64,000 bases of DNA from Pseudomonadota bacterium (GTDB lineage Bacteria > Pseudomonadota > Alphaproteobacteria > Rhizobiales > Xanthobacteraceae): assembly GCA_018242205.1 (NCBI GenBank), contig JAFECJ010000006.1:62001-126000 (forward strand). The letters run 5' to 3'. Every line of letters starts with the position of its first letter. Positions within the stretch are counted from its first letter, which is position 1. Below are positions 23,708-32,501 of the stretch, one piece after another. Below the pieces are notes generated by a model. That model saw only the letters and a list, made by a program, of their open reading frames with translations. It made no database searches and was not told where the DNA came from. Position numbers and translations under genes: made by a program.

Positions 23708-24612
23708 TGGCGCGCGGCGACAACCTGCTCAAGGTCGAGCACCTCACCATGCGCTTCGGTGGCCTCGTGGCCGTCGACAATTTGTCGTGGCAGGCCCGCG
23801 AGGGCGACATCACCGCGCTGATCGGCCCGAACGGAGCCGGCAAAACGACGGTGTTCAACTGCATCACCGGCTTCTACAAGCCGACCGAAGGACGCATCGC
23901 GCTGCGTCACGGCGATGCGGCGGTCTGGGACGAATTGGAAAGCCTCACCGAGCGCGGCAAGCGCCACATCACCACCGCCGGCGGCTCACTGTTTCAGCTC
24001 GAGCGAATGCCGGACTTCCTGGTGACGCAGCAGGCGCGCGTCGCCCGCACCTTCCAGAACATCCGGCTGTTCGCCGGCATGACCCTGCTGGAAAACCTGC
24101 TGGTCGCCCAGCACAACAGCCTGATGCTGGCATCGGGTTACACCTTGCTCGGCGTGCTCGGCTTCCCGTCGTATCGCGCCGCCGAACGCGCGGCGGTCGA
24201 CGTGGCGCGCGAGTGGCTGGACCGCGTCGGACTGCTCGACCGCGCCGACGATCCGGCCGGCGACCTGCCCTACGGCGCACAACGGCGGCTCGAAATCGCG
24301 CGCGCGATGTGCACCGACCCGGTTCTCTTGTGCCTCGACGAACCGGCCGCCGGCCTCAATCCCCGCGAAAGCGCCGAACTCAACGAACTGCTGCTGTCGA
24401 TCCGCGACAAATACGGCCTGTCGATCCTGCTCATCGAGCACGACATGTCGGTCGTGATGGAAATTTCCGACCACGTCATCGTGCTCGATTACGGCGTCAA
24501 GATTTCCGACGGCACGCCGGAGGAAATCCGCAACGATCCGAAGGTGATCGCCGCCTATCTCGGCGTCGCCGACGAGGAAGTCGAGAAGGTCGAAGCGGAG
24601 GTGGGCCTATGA
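23707..24612 (+). CDS. livG: Branched-chain amino acid ABC transporter ATP-binding protein LivG
   Basis: ATPase subunit of 301 residues, longer than the typical 255 of LivG because of an insertion between Walker A (GPNGAGKTT, about 40-48) and the Q-loop (roughly 60-110, containing DELESLTERGKRHITTAGG). LPYGAQRRLEIARAM is the signature and CLDEPAAGLNPRES the Walker B with D-loop. The insertion is of the kind seen in alphaproteobacterial LivG proteins. It overlaps livM by 1 base and livF by 4. Confidence 0.95.
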   Translation: MARGDNLLKVEHLTMRFGGLVAVDNLSWQAREGDITALIGPNGAGKTTVFNCITGFYKPTEGRIALRHGDAAVWDELESLTERGKRHITTAGGSLFQLERMPDFLVTQQARVARTFQNIRLFAGMTLLENLLVAQHNSLMLASGYTLLGVLGFPSYRAAERAAVDVAREWLDRVGLLDRADDPAGDLPYGAQRRLEIARAMCTDPVLLCLDEPAAGLNPRESAELNELLLSIRDKYGLSILLIEHDMSVVMEISDHVIVLDYGVKISDGTPEEIRNDPKVIAAYLGVADEEVEKVEAEVGL

Positions 24613-25328
24613 CCGCCCTGCTTGCCGTCCGCGGCGTCAAGACCTTCTATGGCCGGGTTATGGCGCTCAAGGGCGTCGACCTTGAGGTCAATCAAGGCGA
24701 GATCGTCACGCTGATCGGCGCCAACGGCGCTGGCAAGTCGACGCTGATGATGACGATCTGCGGCAACCCGCGGGCCCGCGAAGGCTCGATCGAGTTCGCC
24801 GGCAAGAACATCACGCGGCTGCCGACGCATGAGATCGCGCGGCTCAAGCTGGCGCAGTCGCCGGAAGGACGCCGCATCTTTTCGCGCATGACGGTGCTCG
24901 AGAACCTGCAGATGGGCGCGCTGGTCGCGGACGAAAAGGAGTTCGACCGCGATCTCGAACGCATGCTCGCTTTGTTTCCGCGGCTGAAGCAGCGCATCGG
25001 TCAACGCGGCGGCACGCTGTCGGGCGGCGAACAGCAAATGCTGGCGATCGCCCGCGCCCTGATGGCGCGGCCGCGGCTGCTGCTGCTCGATGAGCCTTCG
25101 CTCGGCCTGGCGCCGCTGATCGTCCGGCAGATCTTCGACGCCATCAAGGCGCTCAACGCGCAGGACGGACTGACCGTGTTCCTGGTCGAGCAGAACGCCT
25201 ATCATGCGCTCAAGCTGGCGCATCGCGGCTACGTCATGGTCAACGGGCTCATCACCTTGTCCGGCACCGGCAAGGAACTTCTCGAACGGCCGGAAATCAA
25301 ACAGGCTTATCTGGAAGGAGGTGCATGA
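24609..25328 (+). CDS. livF: Branched-chain amino acid ABC transporter ATP-binding protein LivF
   Basis: Second ATPase subunit, 239 residues, the usual LivF length. Walker A GANGAGKS, signature LSGGEQQMLAIARALM, Walker B LLLLDEPSLGLAPL and the switch His region VFLVEQNAYHALKLAHRGYVM are all present. The start at 24609 overlaps the livG stop (ATGA). A longer open frame from 23691 in the same frame is only the shadow of livG. Ends inside the start of the DUF6867 gene. Confidence 0.95.
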   Translation: MTALLAVRGVKTFYGRVMALKGVDLEVNQGEIVTLIGANGAGKSTLMMTICGNPRAREGSIEFAGKNITRLPTHEIARLKLAQSPEGRRIFSRMTVLENLQMGALVADEKEFDRDLERMLALFPRLKQRIGQRGGTLSGGEQQMLAIARALMARPRLLLLDEPSLGLAPLIVRQIFDAIKALNAQDGLTVFLVEQNAYHALKLAHRGYVMVNGLITLSGTGKELLERPEIKQAYLEGGA

Positions 25329-25705
25329 TGGATCTCAACACCTCGCCCGCCTCGATCTTCCATCTCATTTACGAGGAAGATTCGCTCTGGACCTTTATCC
25401 TGGTAAGTCTCATCCTCGGCTGCGGCGCCGCCTGGCTGTCGGGCCGCGCCATCGCGCAGACCTGGCGCCCGCTCTGGCAGGTGTATTTTTATAGCCTGAT
25501 CCTGGGCTGCGCCGTGCGGTTCATTCACTTCAGTCTGTTCGGCGGCACCCTCCTGTCGCTGCATTACTATCTGGTCGATACGGCCCTGCTTATGATCTTC
25601 GGATCCTTGGGCTTTCGGGCCGCGCGCGTCGCGCAGATGCTGACGCAGTATCGCTGGATCAACGAGCCGGACGGACCTTTGCGCTGGCGCCGAAATCCGC
25701 GTTGA
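25325..25705 (+). CDS. DUF6867-like membrane protein of the liv operon
   Basis: A 126-residue protein with three to four membrane segments (about 22-44, 55-75, 80-100) and a basic C-terminal tail (DGPLRWRRNPR). It overlaps the livF stop (ATGATG; either ATG could start) behind a strong AAGGAGG site, so it is translated with the transporter. Genes of this kind sit between livF and the binding protein in many Hyphomicrobiales. Its function is unknown; a role as an accessory subunit of the transporter is an inference from position. Confidence 0.78.
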   Translation: MMDLNTSPASIFHLIYEEDSLWTFILVSLILGCGAAWLSGRAIAQTWRPLWQVYFYSLILGCAVRFIHFSLFGGTLLSLHYYLVDTALLMIFGSLGFRAARVAQMLTQYRWINEPDGPLRWRRNPR

Positions 25706-25774
25706 CGTAGGATCAAAGCAGCTACGTAGACTGCCGGATCAAGTAAACTGCTTTTGTTGAAGGGGAAAAAACGA

Positions 25775-26908
25775 ATGAAGAGGATCACGACACTCGGCCT
25801 CGCACTCGGCTTTGCCGTTGCGATCGCCGGAACCGCCTCTGCGCAAGTCAAGTTCGGTGTGCAGGGGCCGATCACCGGGGCGAACGCCGCTTTCGGTGCG
25901 CAGCTCAAGAACGGCGCGCAGCAGGCCATCGACGACATCAACGCCGCCGGCGGCATCAACGGCCAGAAGATCACCGTCGAGTTCGGCGACGACGTCTCCG
26001 ACCCGAAGCAGGGCGTTTCGGTCGCGAACAAGTTCGCCGCTGACGGCGTCAAGTTCGTGGTCGGCGCCTTCAACTCCGGCGTCACCATGCCCTCCTCCGA
26101 AGTCTACCAGGAAAACGGCATCGTCGCCGTCACGCCCGCCTCGACCAACCCGCAGATCACCGAGCGCAAGATGTGGAACGTGTTCCGCACCTGCGGTCGC
26201 GACGACCAGCAGGGCGCGGTCGCCGGCGCCTACATCCTCAAGCACTTCAAGGGCAAGAAGATCGCCGTCGTTCACGACAAGACCACCTACGGCAAGGGTC
26301 TGGCCGACGAAACCATCAAGGCGATGGGCAAAGGCGGCATGAAGCCGGTGCTCTATGAAGGCATCAATGTCGGCGAGAAGGACTTCTCGGCGCTGGTGTC
26401 GAAGATCAAGTCGTCGGGCGCCGATCTCGTCTATTGGGGCGGTCTGCACACCGAAGGCGGCCTGATCGTCCGTCAGATGCGCGACCAGGGCATCAAGGCG
26501 CCGATGATGGGCGCCGACGGCATCACCACCGACGAGTTCGCCCAGATCGGCGGCCCGGGCGTGGAAGGTACGCTGATGACCTTCCCGCCGGATCCGCGCA
26601 ACAACCCGGCCGCCAAGGCCGTCGTTGCCAAGTTCCGCGCCAACAAGTTCGAGCCGGAAGCCTACACGCTGTACGCCTACGCCGCCGTGCAGGTGATGGC
26701 GGAAGCCGCCAAGGCCGCGAAGTCGAACGACCCCAAGAAGGTTGCCGAGAAGATGCACTCGGGCATGAAGTTCAACACCGTGATCGGCCCGCTGTCCTAC
26801 GACAAGAAGGGTGACATCACGCGTCTGGACTACACGATGTACATCTGGAAGAAGGACGCGAGCGGCAAGATCACCTATGTCGAGATGAACCCGGGCGCGA
26901 CCAACTAA
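25775..26908 (+). CDS. Branched-chain amino acid ABC transporter substrate-binding protein
   Basis: Periplasmic Leu/Ile/Val-type binding protein, 377 residues. The signal peptide MKRITTLGLALGFAVAIAG ends near ASAQ; the mature part begins VKFGVQGPITGANAAFGAQLKNGAQQAIDDIN and has the ligand-site stretches PASTNPQITER and YGKGLADETIK. Start at 25775 chosen for the signal peptide and its GGGGAAA upstream site; a TTG 21 bases earlier is less likely. The 66-base gap to the DUF6867 gene may hold an extra promoter, since binding proteins are needed in excess. Closed by a strong terminator. Confidence 0.95.
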   Translation: MKRITTLGLALGFAVAIAGTASAQVKFGVQGPITGANAAFGAQLKNGAQQAIDDINAAGGINGQKITVEFGDDVSDPKQGVSVANKFAADGVKFVVGAFNSGVTMPSSEVYQENGIVAVTPASTNPQITERKMWNVFRTCGRDDQQGAVAGAYILKHFKGKKIAVVHDKTTYGKGLADETIKAMGKGGMKPVLYEGINVGEKDFSALVSKIKSSGADLVYWGGLHTEGGLIVRQMRDQGIKAPMMGADGITTDEFAQIGGPGVEGTLMTFPPDPRNNPAAKAVVAKFRANKFEPEAYTLYAYAAVQVMAEAAKAAKSNDPKKVAEKMHSGMKFNTVIGPLSYDKKGDITRLDYTMYIWKKDASGKITYVEMNPGATN

Positions 26909-26936
26909 GTCGCAACCGCTCATCGAGCGTCAAAGC

Positions 26937-26977
26937 AAAAGCGCCCGCTCCGGTTTCCGGGGCGGGCGTTTTCTTTT
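26937..26977. terminator. Bidirectional terminator between the liv operon and ccdA
   Basis: A 12-base-pair stem (26942-26953 with 26957-26968, one T-G wobble, loop TTT), followed on the plus strand by TTTTCTTTT. On the minus strand it is followed by CTTTTGCTTTG, so it can serve both the binding-protein gene and the convergent ccdA. Confidence 0.88.
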
Positions 26978-26996
26978 GGCCCTAACGGCCGGGCGG

Positions 26997-27731
26997 TCAG
27001 CCGATCTTGCCCAGCACGGGGAAGGTCTCCAGCAGCCAGATGCTCAGGAGGTTGATACTGCCGGTGAGGAAGGCGATGCCGGTCAGCACCAGGAGCGCTC
27101 CCATCACCTGCTCGACGCGGTGCATGTGCCTCTTGAAGCGCGCCAGGAACGCGGCAAAAGGTTCGATCGCCAGCGCCGCGGCGACGAACGGTATGCCGAG
27201 GCCGAGCGAATAGACCGCGAGCAGGCTCGCGCCCTTGCTTACCGTCTGCTCGGAGGCCGCGACCGCCAGGATCGCCGCCAGGATCGGGCCGATGCACGGC
27301 GTCCAGCCGAAGGCGAAAGCGAGCCCCATCAGATAGGCCCCCCACAGACCGACCGGCTCGGCGACCTCCATGCGCTTCTGCCGGTAGAGCCAGGCGATCG
27401 GCGTGACGCCGAGGAAGTGCAGCCCCATGACGATGATCAGGATGCCGGCGACGATGGCGAGCGGCTCCGAATAGGCACGGATCAGCGTGCCGATGACGCT
27501 GGCGCTGGCACCGAGCGCGACGAATACCGTCGAGAATCCCGCGACGAACAGCGCCGCGGCGATCACCGTCTCGCGCTTGACCCGCCGCTCCGGCTCGTGC
27601 GCCTCGAAGCGTTCGAGCGAGGTTCCGGCCAGATAGACCAGATAAGGCGGCACCAGCGGCAGCACACAGGGTGACAGGAAGGAGACGAGGCCGGCGATGA
27701 GCGCGGCGAGATAGGAGACGTCGCTATGCAT
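26997..27731 (-). CDS. ccdA: CcdA-family cytochrome c biogenesis protein
   Basis: A thiol-disulfide transporter of 244 residues with about six membrane helices. It passes electrons from cytoplasmic thioredoxin to periplasmic partners for cytochrome c maturation or disulfide repair. The redox Cys pair sits in SFLSPCVLPLVPPY (C22) and FGWTPCIGPILAA (C146), as in CcdA. The ATG at 27731 gives the usual N-terminus; longer upstream frame has no family similarity. It diverges from the P1 peptidase gene. Confidence 0.92.
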   Translation of the reverse strand: MHSDVSYLAALIAGLVSFLSPCVLPLVPPYLVYLAGTSLERFEAHEPERRVKRETVIAAALFVAGFSTVFVALGASASVIGTLIRAYSEPLAIVAGILIIVMGLHFLGVTPIAWLYRQKRMEVAEPVGLWGAYLMGLAFAFGWTPCIGPILAAILAVAASEQTVSKGASLLAVYSLGLGIPFVAAALAIEPFAAFLARFKRHMHRVEQVMGALLVLTGIAFLTGSINLLSIWLLETFPVLGKIG

Positions 27732-27831
27732 GGTCCGCGATATGCGCCCGACATTGTGGCGATGGCAAGGGTGTCGTGACGATGCTTGCGGAGTTGTGAT
27801 ATGCGAGTGATGGCAACAGGAGCTGCCGGTC

Positions 27832-28818
27832 ATGCGCAATCTCATCACCGATATCGATGGCCTGCGCGTCGGCCATGCCGATGACAAGAAGCTGGCTTCC
27901 GGTACGACCGTCATCCTGTTCGACCGCGCCGTGACCGCGGCGGTCGATGTACGCGGCGGCGGCCCCGGCACGCGCGAAACCGCGCTGCTCGAGCCGGCGC
28001 AGACCGTCGAGCACGTCGACGCCATCGTGCTGTCGGGCGGCTCCGCCTTCGGTCTCGATGCGCCGTCCGGCACCCAGGCTTATCTGCGCGAACAGGGCCG
28101 CGGCTTCCGCATCCGCGATGCCGTCGTGCCGATCGTGCCGGGCGCCATCATGTTCGATCTGCTGAATGGCGGCGACAAGAAATGGGGCCGCTACCCGCCC
28201 TATCGCGAGTTCGGCTATCAGGCGGCGCGCAGCGCTTCCACCGATTTCACGCTCGGCAGTGTCGGCGCCGGATTGGGCGCGACCACCGCCAACTTCAAAG
28301 GCGGCGTCGGCTCGGCGTCCGCGAAGTCGCGCGGCGGCATCACCGTCGGCGCGCTCGTCGTCATCAATGCCGTCGGCACCGCCGTGGTCGGCGACGGCCC
28401 GCATTTCTGGGCCGCGCCGTTCGAGCAGGACGCCGAGTTCGGCGGCCGTGGCATGCCGCCGCAAATCAAGCGCGGCGATCTCGCCATCCGCGCCAAAGGA
28501 GGACCGGGCGAGAACACCACGATCGCCTTGATCGCCACCGACGCCAAACTCAACAAGGCGCAATGCAACCGGCTCGCCGTCATGGCGCAGGATGGCCTGG
28601 CGCGCGCCATCTATCCGGTGCATTCCCCGCTCGACGGCGACGTCGTGTTCGCCGCCGCGACCGGCAAGAAGAAACTCGCCGATCCCTATTACGGCCTCGC
28701 CGAGCTCGGCATGGTCGCTGCCAATGTAATGGCCCGCGCCGCGGCGCGCGGTGTCTATGAGGCCAAGGCCCTTCCCTTCCCGGGCGCGCTGCCGGCCTGG
28801 CGTGATCGCTTCGGCTGA
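27832..28818 (+). CDS. P1-family (DmpA/NylC-type) self-processing peptidase
   Basis: An Ntn-hydrolase-like enzyme of 328 residues in the DmpA/NylC (S58/P1) family, which includes D-aminopeptidases, beta-aminopeptidases and nylon-oligomer hydrolases. N-terminal ITDIDGLRVGHA, the VLSGGSAFGLDA stretch and GSVGAGLGATTANFKGG are all family signatures. The expected autocleavage site is N228-T229 in GPGENTTIALIATDA, leaving Thr229 as nucleophile of the beta chain, as in NylC. Stands alone; substrate unknown. Confidence 0.92.
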   Translation: MRNLITDIDGLRVGHADDKKLASGTTVILFDRAVTAAVDVRGGGPGTRETALLEPAQTVEHVDAIVLSGGSAFGLDAPSGTQAYLREQGRGFRIRDAVVPIVPGAIMFDLLNGGDKKWGRYPPYREFGYQAARSASTDFTLGSVGAGLGATTANFKGGVGSASAKSRGGITVGALVVINAVGTAVVGDGPHFWAAPFEQDAEFGGRGMPPQIKRGDLAIRAKGGPGENTTIALIATDAKLNKAQCNRLAVMAQDGLARAIYPVHSPLDGDVVFAAATGKKKLADPYYGLAELGMVAANVMARAAARGVYEAKALPFPGALPAWRDRFG

Positions 28819-28856
28819 TGCTGCAACCATATCGGTAGCGACGGCGTTCGAGGGAC

Positions 28857-29060
28857 ATGCCTTCGAGCGTCGTCCAAGCCTTCGCCTACGACAGCGAGCA
28901 CAGCCGTCTCACGGTGACGTTCGTCGGCGGCCGCGTGTACGATTACTACCTGGTGCCGCCGTCGGTGGCGGCGGCAATTCGGATGGCGCGGTCCAAGGGC
29001 GCGTATTTCAACCGGCACATCCGCGACCGCTATGCCTGCCGCGAGATCAAGGCCGCCTAA
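28857..29060 (+). CDS. KTSC domain protein
   Basis: A 67-residue KTSC-domain protein. The family pattern is visible: SSVVQAFAYDSEHSRLTVTF, GGRVYDYYLVPPSVAA and SKGAYFNRHIRDRY. The domain name comes from a Lys-Thr-Ser-Cys motif in lysyl-tRNA-synthetase-associated forms; stand-alone copies like this have no established function. Its stop overlaps the convergent dehydrogenase gene by 4 bases. Confidence 0.82.
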   Translation: MPSSVVQAFAYDSEHSRLTVTFVGGRVYDYYLVPPSVAAAIRMARSKGAYFNRHIRDRYACREIKAA

Positions 29061-30304
29061 TCAAGAAACCGCTCCGCGGCGAAGCCCTTGGGATCGAGGA
29101 ACGGCGTCTCGCCGCTCATCATTTCGCCCAGGAGCCGACCGGTGACAGGGCCGAGCGTCAGGCCCCAGTGCGCGTGACCGATCGCCAGCCACATTCCCTT
29201 CTGCCCCGGCGCCCGACCGATCACCGGCCGCGAATCCGGGAAACACGGCCGTGAACCGAGCCAGGTGCGGTCCTCGGCACGCGAGCCGATCCGGTAAAGC
29301 CCCTTGAGCGCCGGCATGAAGCGGTCGAACTGCACCGGCGTCGGCGCGGCGTCGCGCGCGGCGAACTCGGCGCCGGTGGTGACGCGAATGCCCTGCCGCA
29401 TCGGCGTGAACAGGTAACCGTTGGCAACATCGACCACCGGTCGCGTCAGCGGCGCGCTGTCTTCCGCCTTGAAATGCCGGTGATAGCCGCGCTTGTAGCC
29501 CATCGGCAGCTTGAGGCCGAGCGGCTCCAGCAAATCGGGCGCCCACGGACCGAGCGCGACCACGACCTCCGGCGCATCGATCGGTCCTTCCGCCGTCTCG
29601 ATCCGCCAGACATTGCCGGAGCGGTGCAAGCTCAAGGCGTCGCCCTTGAGCGTGATGCCACCGAGCGCGGCAAAGCGCGCCGCGTAAGCCTTGGTCACCG
29701 CCAGAGGATCGCTCAAGCTGACAGTCGCCGGCCAATAGGTCGCATGGCGGAATACCGGGTTGAGCGATGGCTCGAGCTTGCGCGCGCCGTCCACATCCAT
29801 GGTCTCGACCGCGATGCCGAACTCGCGCGCCAGTTCGAGCTCCCTGCGCAGGCCGGCAAAGGCCGCATCGCTGCGGTACAGCTTGATCCAGCCATTGCGC
29901 CGCAAATATTGCGTTGCGCCGGATTCGAGCATCAGCGCCTCGTGCTCGGCGATAGCGCGGGCAAACAGCGGCCGGTTGATGCGTGCGGCCTTCTCGATCG
30001 CGGCCGGCCGCGAGGCGGCGCGAAACCGCAGCAGCCACGGCGCGGCCCAAGGCAGGAAGCTCAAGTGATAATTGGCATCGCTCGCCCGCTTGAATGCGAC
30101 CCGCATCAGCGCGCGGAGGCTCGACGGAAACGCCGGCGGCACGACGGTCGAGCCTTCGAGCACCCCGGAGTTTCCGTAGGATGTCTGCTCGCCCGGGCCG
30201 GCGCGATCGACCAGCGCCACAGCCATATTGCGTTTGACGAGTTGCAGGGCGATCGAGGTGCCGACGATGCCGGCGCCGAGAACGATCACGTCAGTGCGTG
30301 CCAT
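29057..30304 (-). CDS. FAD-dependent D-amino acid dehydrogenase-like oxidoreductase (DadA-like)
   Basis: A flavoprotein of 415 residues of the DAO/DadA family. The dinucleotide-binding motif VLGAGIVGTSIALQL is at the N-terminus; the C-terminal FAD-contacting region GMWLAIGHAHWGLTLGPVTGRLL is typical of DadA. By family it oxidises D-amino acids (or similar imino-acid substrates) and passes electrons to quinone. No alanine racemase (dadX) or Lrp gene is next to it, so the substrate is open. Confidence 0.88.
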   Translation of the reverse strand: MARTDVIVLGAGIVGTSIALQLVKRNMAVALVDRAGPGEQTSYGNSGVLEGSTVVPPAFPSSLRALMRVAFKRASDANYHLSFLPWAAPWLLRFRAASRPAAIEKAARINRPLFARAIAEHEALMLESGATQYLRRNGWIKLYRSDAAFAGLRRELELAREFGIAVETMDVDGARKLEPSLNPVFRHATYWPATVSLSDPLAVTKAYAARFAALGGITLKGDALSLHRSGNVWRIETAEGPIDAPEVVVALGPWAPDLLEPLGLKLPMGYKRGYHRHFKAEDSAPLTRPVVDVANGYLFTPMRQGIRVTTGAEFAARDAAPTPVQFDRFMPALKGLYRIGSRAEDRTWLGSRPCFPDSRPVIGRAPGQKGMWLAIGHAHWGLTLGPVTGRLLGEMMSGETPFLDPKGFAAERFLD

Positions 30305-30432
30305 GATGCTTGCTGGCCTTTTCCGCCCTTCAATTCAACCCCGGCAAGGGCAACCGGGATCTGTCCCGGCGAATATGGATCAAGACGCAGCGCCGCGCTA
30401 TCTAGGCAGCGTACGCCGGGAGTTCGTCTGAT

Positions 30433-31389
30433 ATGCCATTTCTGCGCTTGCCCTTGGCCGCGCTCGCCTGGATCGGCCGGCAGGGCACGACGGGGCTCGT
30501 CGTCGCCATCTTCCTCAGCATCGCGGTGCCGCCGCTGGCGGCCTATGTGAAGCCGCACCTCGCCGAAACCGTCTTCGTGCTGCTGGTGTTTTCCTATTTG
30601 CGCACCGAGCCCGAAAAGCTGCGCCAGGTGGTGCGCGCCCCTGGCCTTGCCATCGTCGCCTCGCTCTGGGCCATGATCGCTGCTCCGGTTCTGGCCGGCG
30701 GCGCGCTCAATCTGATCGGCCTGCCCAAGCTGGCGCCCGACCTCTACACCATCATGATCCTGCACGTGGCGATCGCGCCGATCGTTTCGTCGGCGGCCTT
30801 CGCGGCGCTGCTCGGGCTCGATATCGCCTTCACCATGGTCTCGGTGATCCTCTGCAACGTACTGTCGCCCGTCACCACGGTCGCGGTCAGCACGCTGTTT
30901 CTCGGCACCTCATTGATCTCGCCGCTCGACCTCGGCATCAAGCTCCTGGTCTTCCTGTTGGTGTCCGGTCTCATCGCCATGGCGATCCGCCGCGTGGCCG
31001 GCCAGGCGCGCATCGAGGCGAACAAGGAGACGCTCGACGGCCTCAACGTGCTCGCCGTGTTCGTCTTCGCCATTGCCGCGATGGACGGCGTACCGCGCCA
31101 CGTCATCGCTGACCCGCTCGGCGCCGCGCTGCTGCTCGGCATTGCCGTCCTGCTCGCAGCGGCGATGTTCGGGGTCAGCGCGCTGGTATTCATGCGCGCT
31201 GGATTCAAGCTCGGCACGGTCGTCGGCATGCTCGCCGGCTTCCGGAACCTCGGCACCATCATGGCGGCGATCGGCACCACCCTGCCCGATCAGGCATGGT
31301 TCTATTTCGCGCTGGTGCAGTTTCCGATTTATCTGTTTCCGGCGCTGATCAAGCCGTTTGTGCGGCGGCGGGCCAAATCAACGCCCTGA
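30433..31389 (+). CDS. SBF-like (bile acid:Na+ symporter family) membrane transporter
   Basis: A polytopic membrane protein of 318 residues with nine to ten predicted helices. The topology and the stretches VFSYLRTEPEKL, IMILHVAIAPIVSSAAFAALLGLD and GMLAGFRNLGTIMAAIG fit the BASS/SBF-like superfamily, in which two crossing discontinuous helices bind substrate. Transported compound unknown. It is divergent from the DadA-like gene with 128 bases between them and may share regulation with it. Confidence 0.72.
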   Translation: MPFLRLPLAALAWIGRQGTTGLVVAIFLSIAVPPLAAYVKPHLAETVFVLLVFSYLRTEPEKLRQVVRAPGLAIVASLWAMIAAPVLAGGALNLIGLPKLAPDLYTIMILHVAIAPIVSSAAFAALLGLDIAFTMVSVILCNVLSPVTTVAVSTLFLGTSLISPLDLGIKLLVFLLVSGLIAMAIRRVAGQARIEANKETLDGLNVLAVFVFAIAAMDGVPRHVIADPLGAALLLGIAVLLAAAMFGVSALVFMRAGFKLGTVVGMLAGFRNLGTIMAAIGTTLPDQAWFYFALVQFPIYLFPALIKPFVRRRAKSTP

Positions 31390-31444
31390 AAGATCCGGCC
31401 GGCCCGGTCTGTCGCCCGGACCGGCATGACATTGGCTTCGACCG

Positions 31445-32257
31445 TTAAACCACCGCCGACATGGCGACCGAGCTCGCCGCGCTCATCAAGTGGCTTTGTA
31501 GCGCCATCAGCTCCTTCATCAGCGCCGAGCCGCCATTGCCCGACGAACCGTTACCGTTCGGCTGGCCGGCGCCGGATTGGCCGGCATTCGCTGCCGACGG
31601 CGTGCTCGTCGACGAGGCGGTGCTGCCGTCGGCATAGGTGATCGTCGTCGTCACCGAGCCGTCGGCGTTGGTGGTGGTGACGGTCTTCGAGCCATCGGCA
31701 TTACTGCCGGAGGTCACGTCGTCGGCATCGCCGTCCTGCGCGCCGCCCACCCCACCGGCGCCACCGGCTCCGGCCATATGGTGACCGTGGTGACCGTGGC
31801 CTTGGGCGGCGGAGGCCAATTCGCTCTGGCTCACCGAACCGTCGCCATTGCCATCGAGCTTGGCGAACACCGCGTCCGAAATTGAGGTACCGATACCGTG
31901 CTGCGAAGCCGCCGCCTCGAATTCCGACTTGCTGATGGTACCGTCGCCATCGGTATCGAGCTTGGCGAACAGCTTGGCGTTGCCCGGATCGCTGGCGCCG
32001 GTCGAACCGGCGGCGCTGGCTTTCTGCTGCAGATCAATCAGCTGGGACATCATGTCGGGGCCAAACGGCGACCGCGACGAGGCCGAGCCGGACGAACTCG
32101 CGGCGGAGTTCGACGACGAGTCGCCGCCGCCCGGCATCAGGAACGAGAGGGGGTCGAACGATTGGCCGGCTTTGTTGGCACCGCTCGCGCCGCCCTGCTG
32201 CAGCAACTGCTGCCAGGAGGACAGCGGACTGGTTGCCGTGCCCACGGAGAGGGACAT
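31445..32257 (-). CDS. EF-hand protein resembling XopAW-type calcium-binding effectors
   Basis: A 270-residue low-complexity protein. Residues 1-90 are Ser/Ala/Gly rich with DPLSFLMPGGG and DMMSQLIDLQQKASAAG; two canonical calcium loops follow, D101-TDGDGTISKS-E112 and D135-GNGDGSVSQS-E146. Then a His/Gly patch (HGHHGHHMAGAGG), three DGS repeats (NADGS 186-190, NADGS 197-201, YADGS 208-212) in a Thr-rich stretch, and an amphipathic end (ALMKELMALQSHLMS). The layout matches proteins named XopAW-like after a Xanthomonas effector, but secretion is unproven and no secretion genes are near. Start at 32257 behind an AGAGG site. Confidence 0.8.
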   Translation of the reverse strand: MSLSVGTATSPLSSWQQLLQQGGASGANKAGQSFDPLSFLMPGGGDSSSNSAASSSGSASSRSPFGPDMMSQLIDLQQKASAAGSTGASDPGNAKLFAKLDTDGDGTISKSEFEAAASQHGIGTSISDAVFAKLDGNGDGSVSQSELASAAQGHGHHGHHMAGAGGAGGVGGAQDGDADDVTSGSNADGSKTVTTTNADGSVTTTITYADGSTASSTSTPSAANAGQSGAGQPNGNGSSGNGGSALMKELMALQSHLMSAASSVAMSAVV

Positions 32258-32501
32258 CAGCACAACTCCTCTGAAACGCCGGATGCGCCGGCACACGTCG
32301 CCCTGCCATCGCCGGTGCAATTGCTTTGCCAACGGCGCGGCGAAGAAAATGCCATTGCGGTTCAGGTAGTTGTCCACAGGTCCCGGACCGCCGGCGATGT
32401 CCGCAGGCGTCAGAACCGGCAATTTCTGCCGTCGCGGTGGAAGCAATTTGCCCGGCTCCGGACGCCGTGATACCCGAACCCGTCCCGGAGACATGTGCCT
32501 T

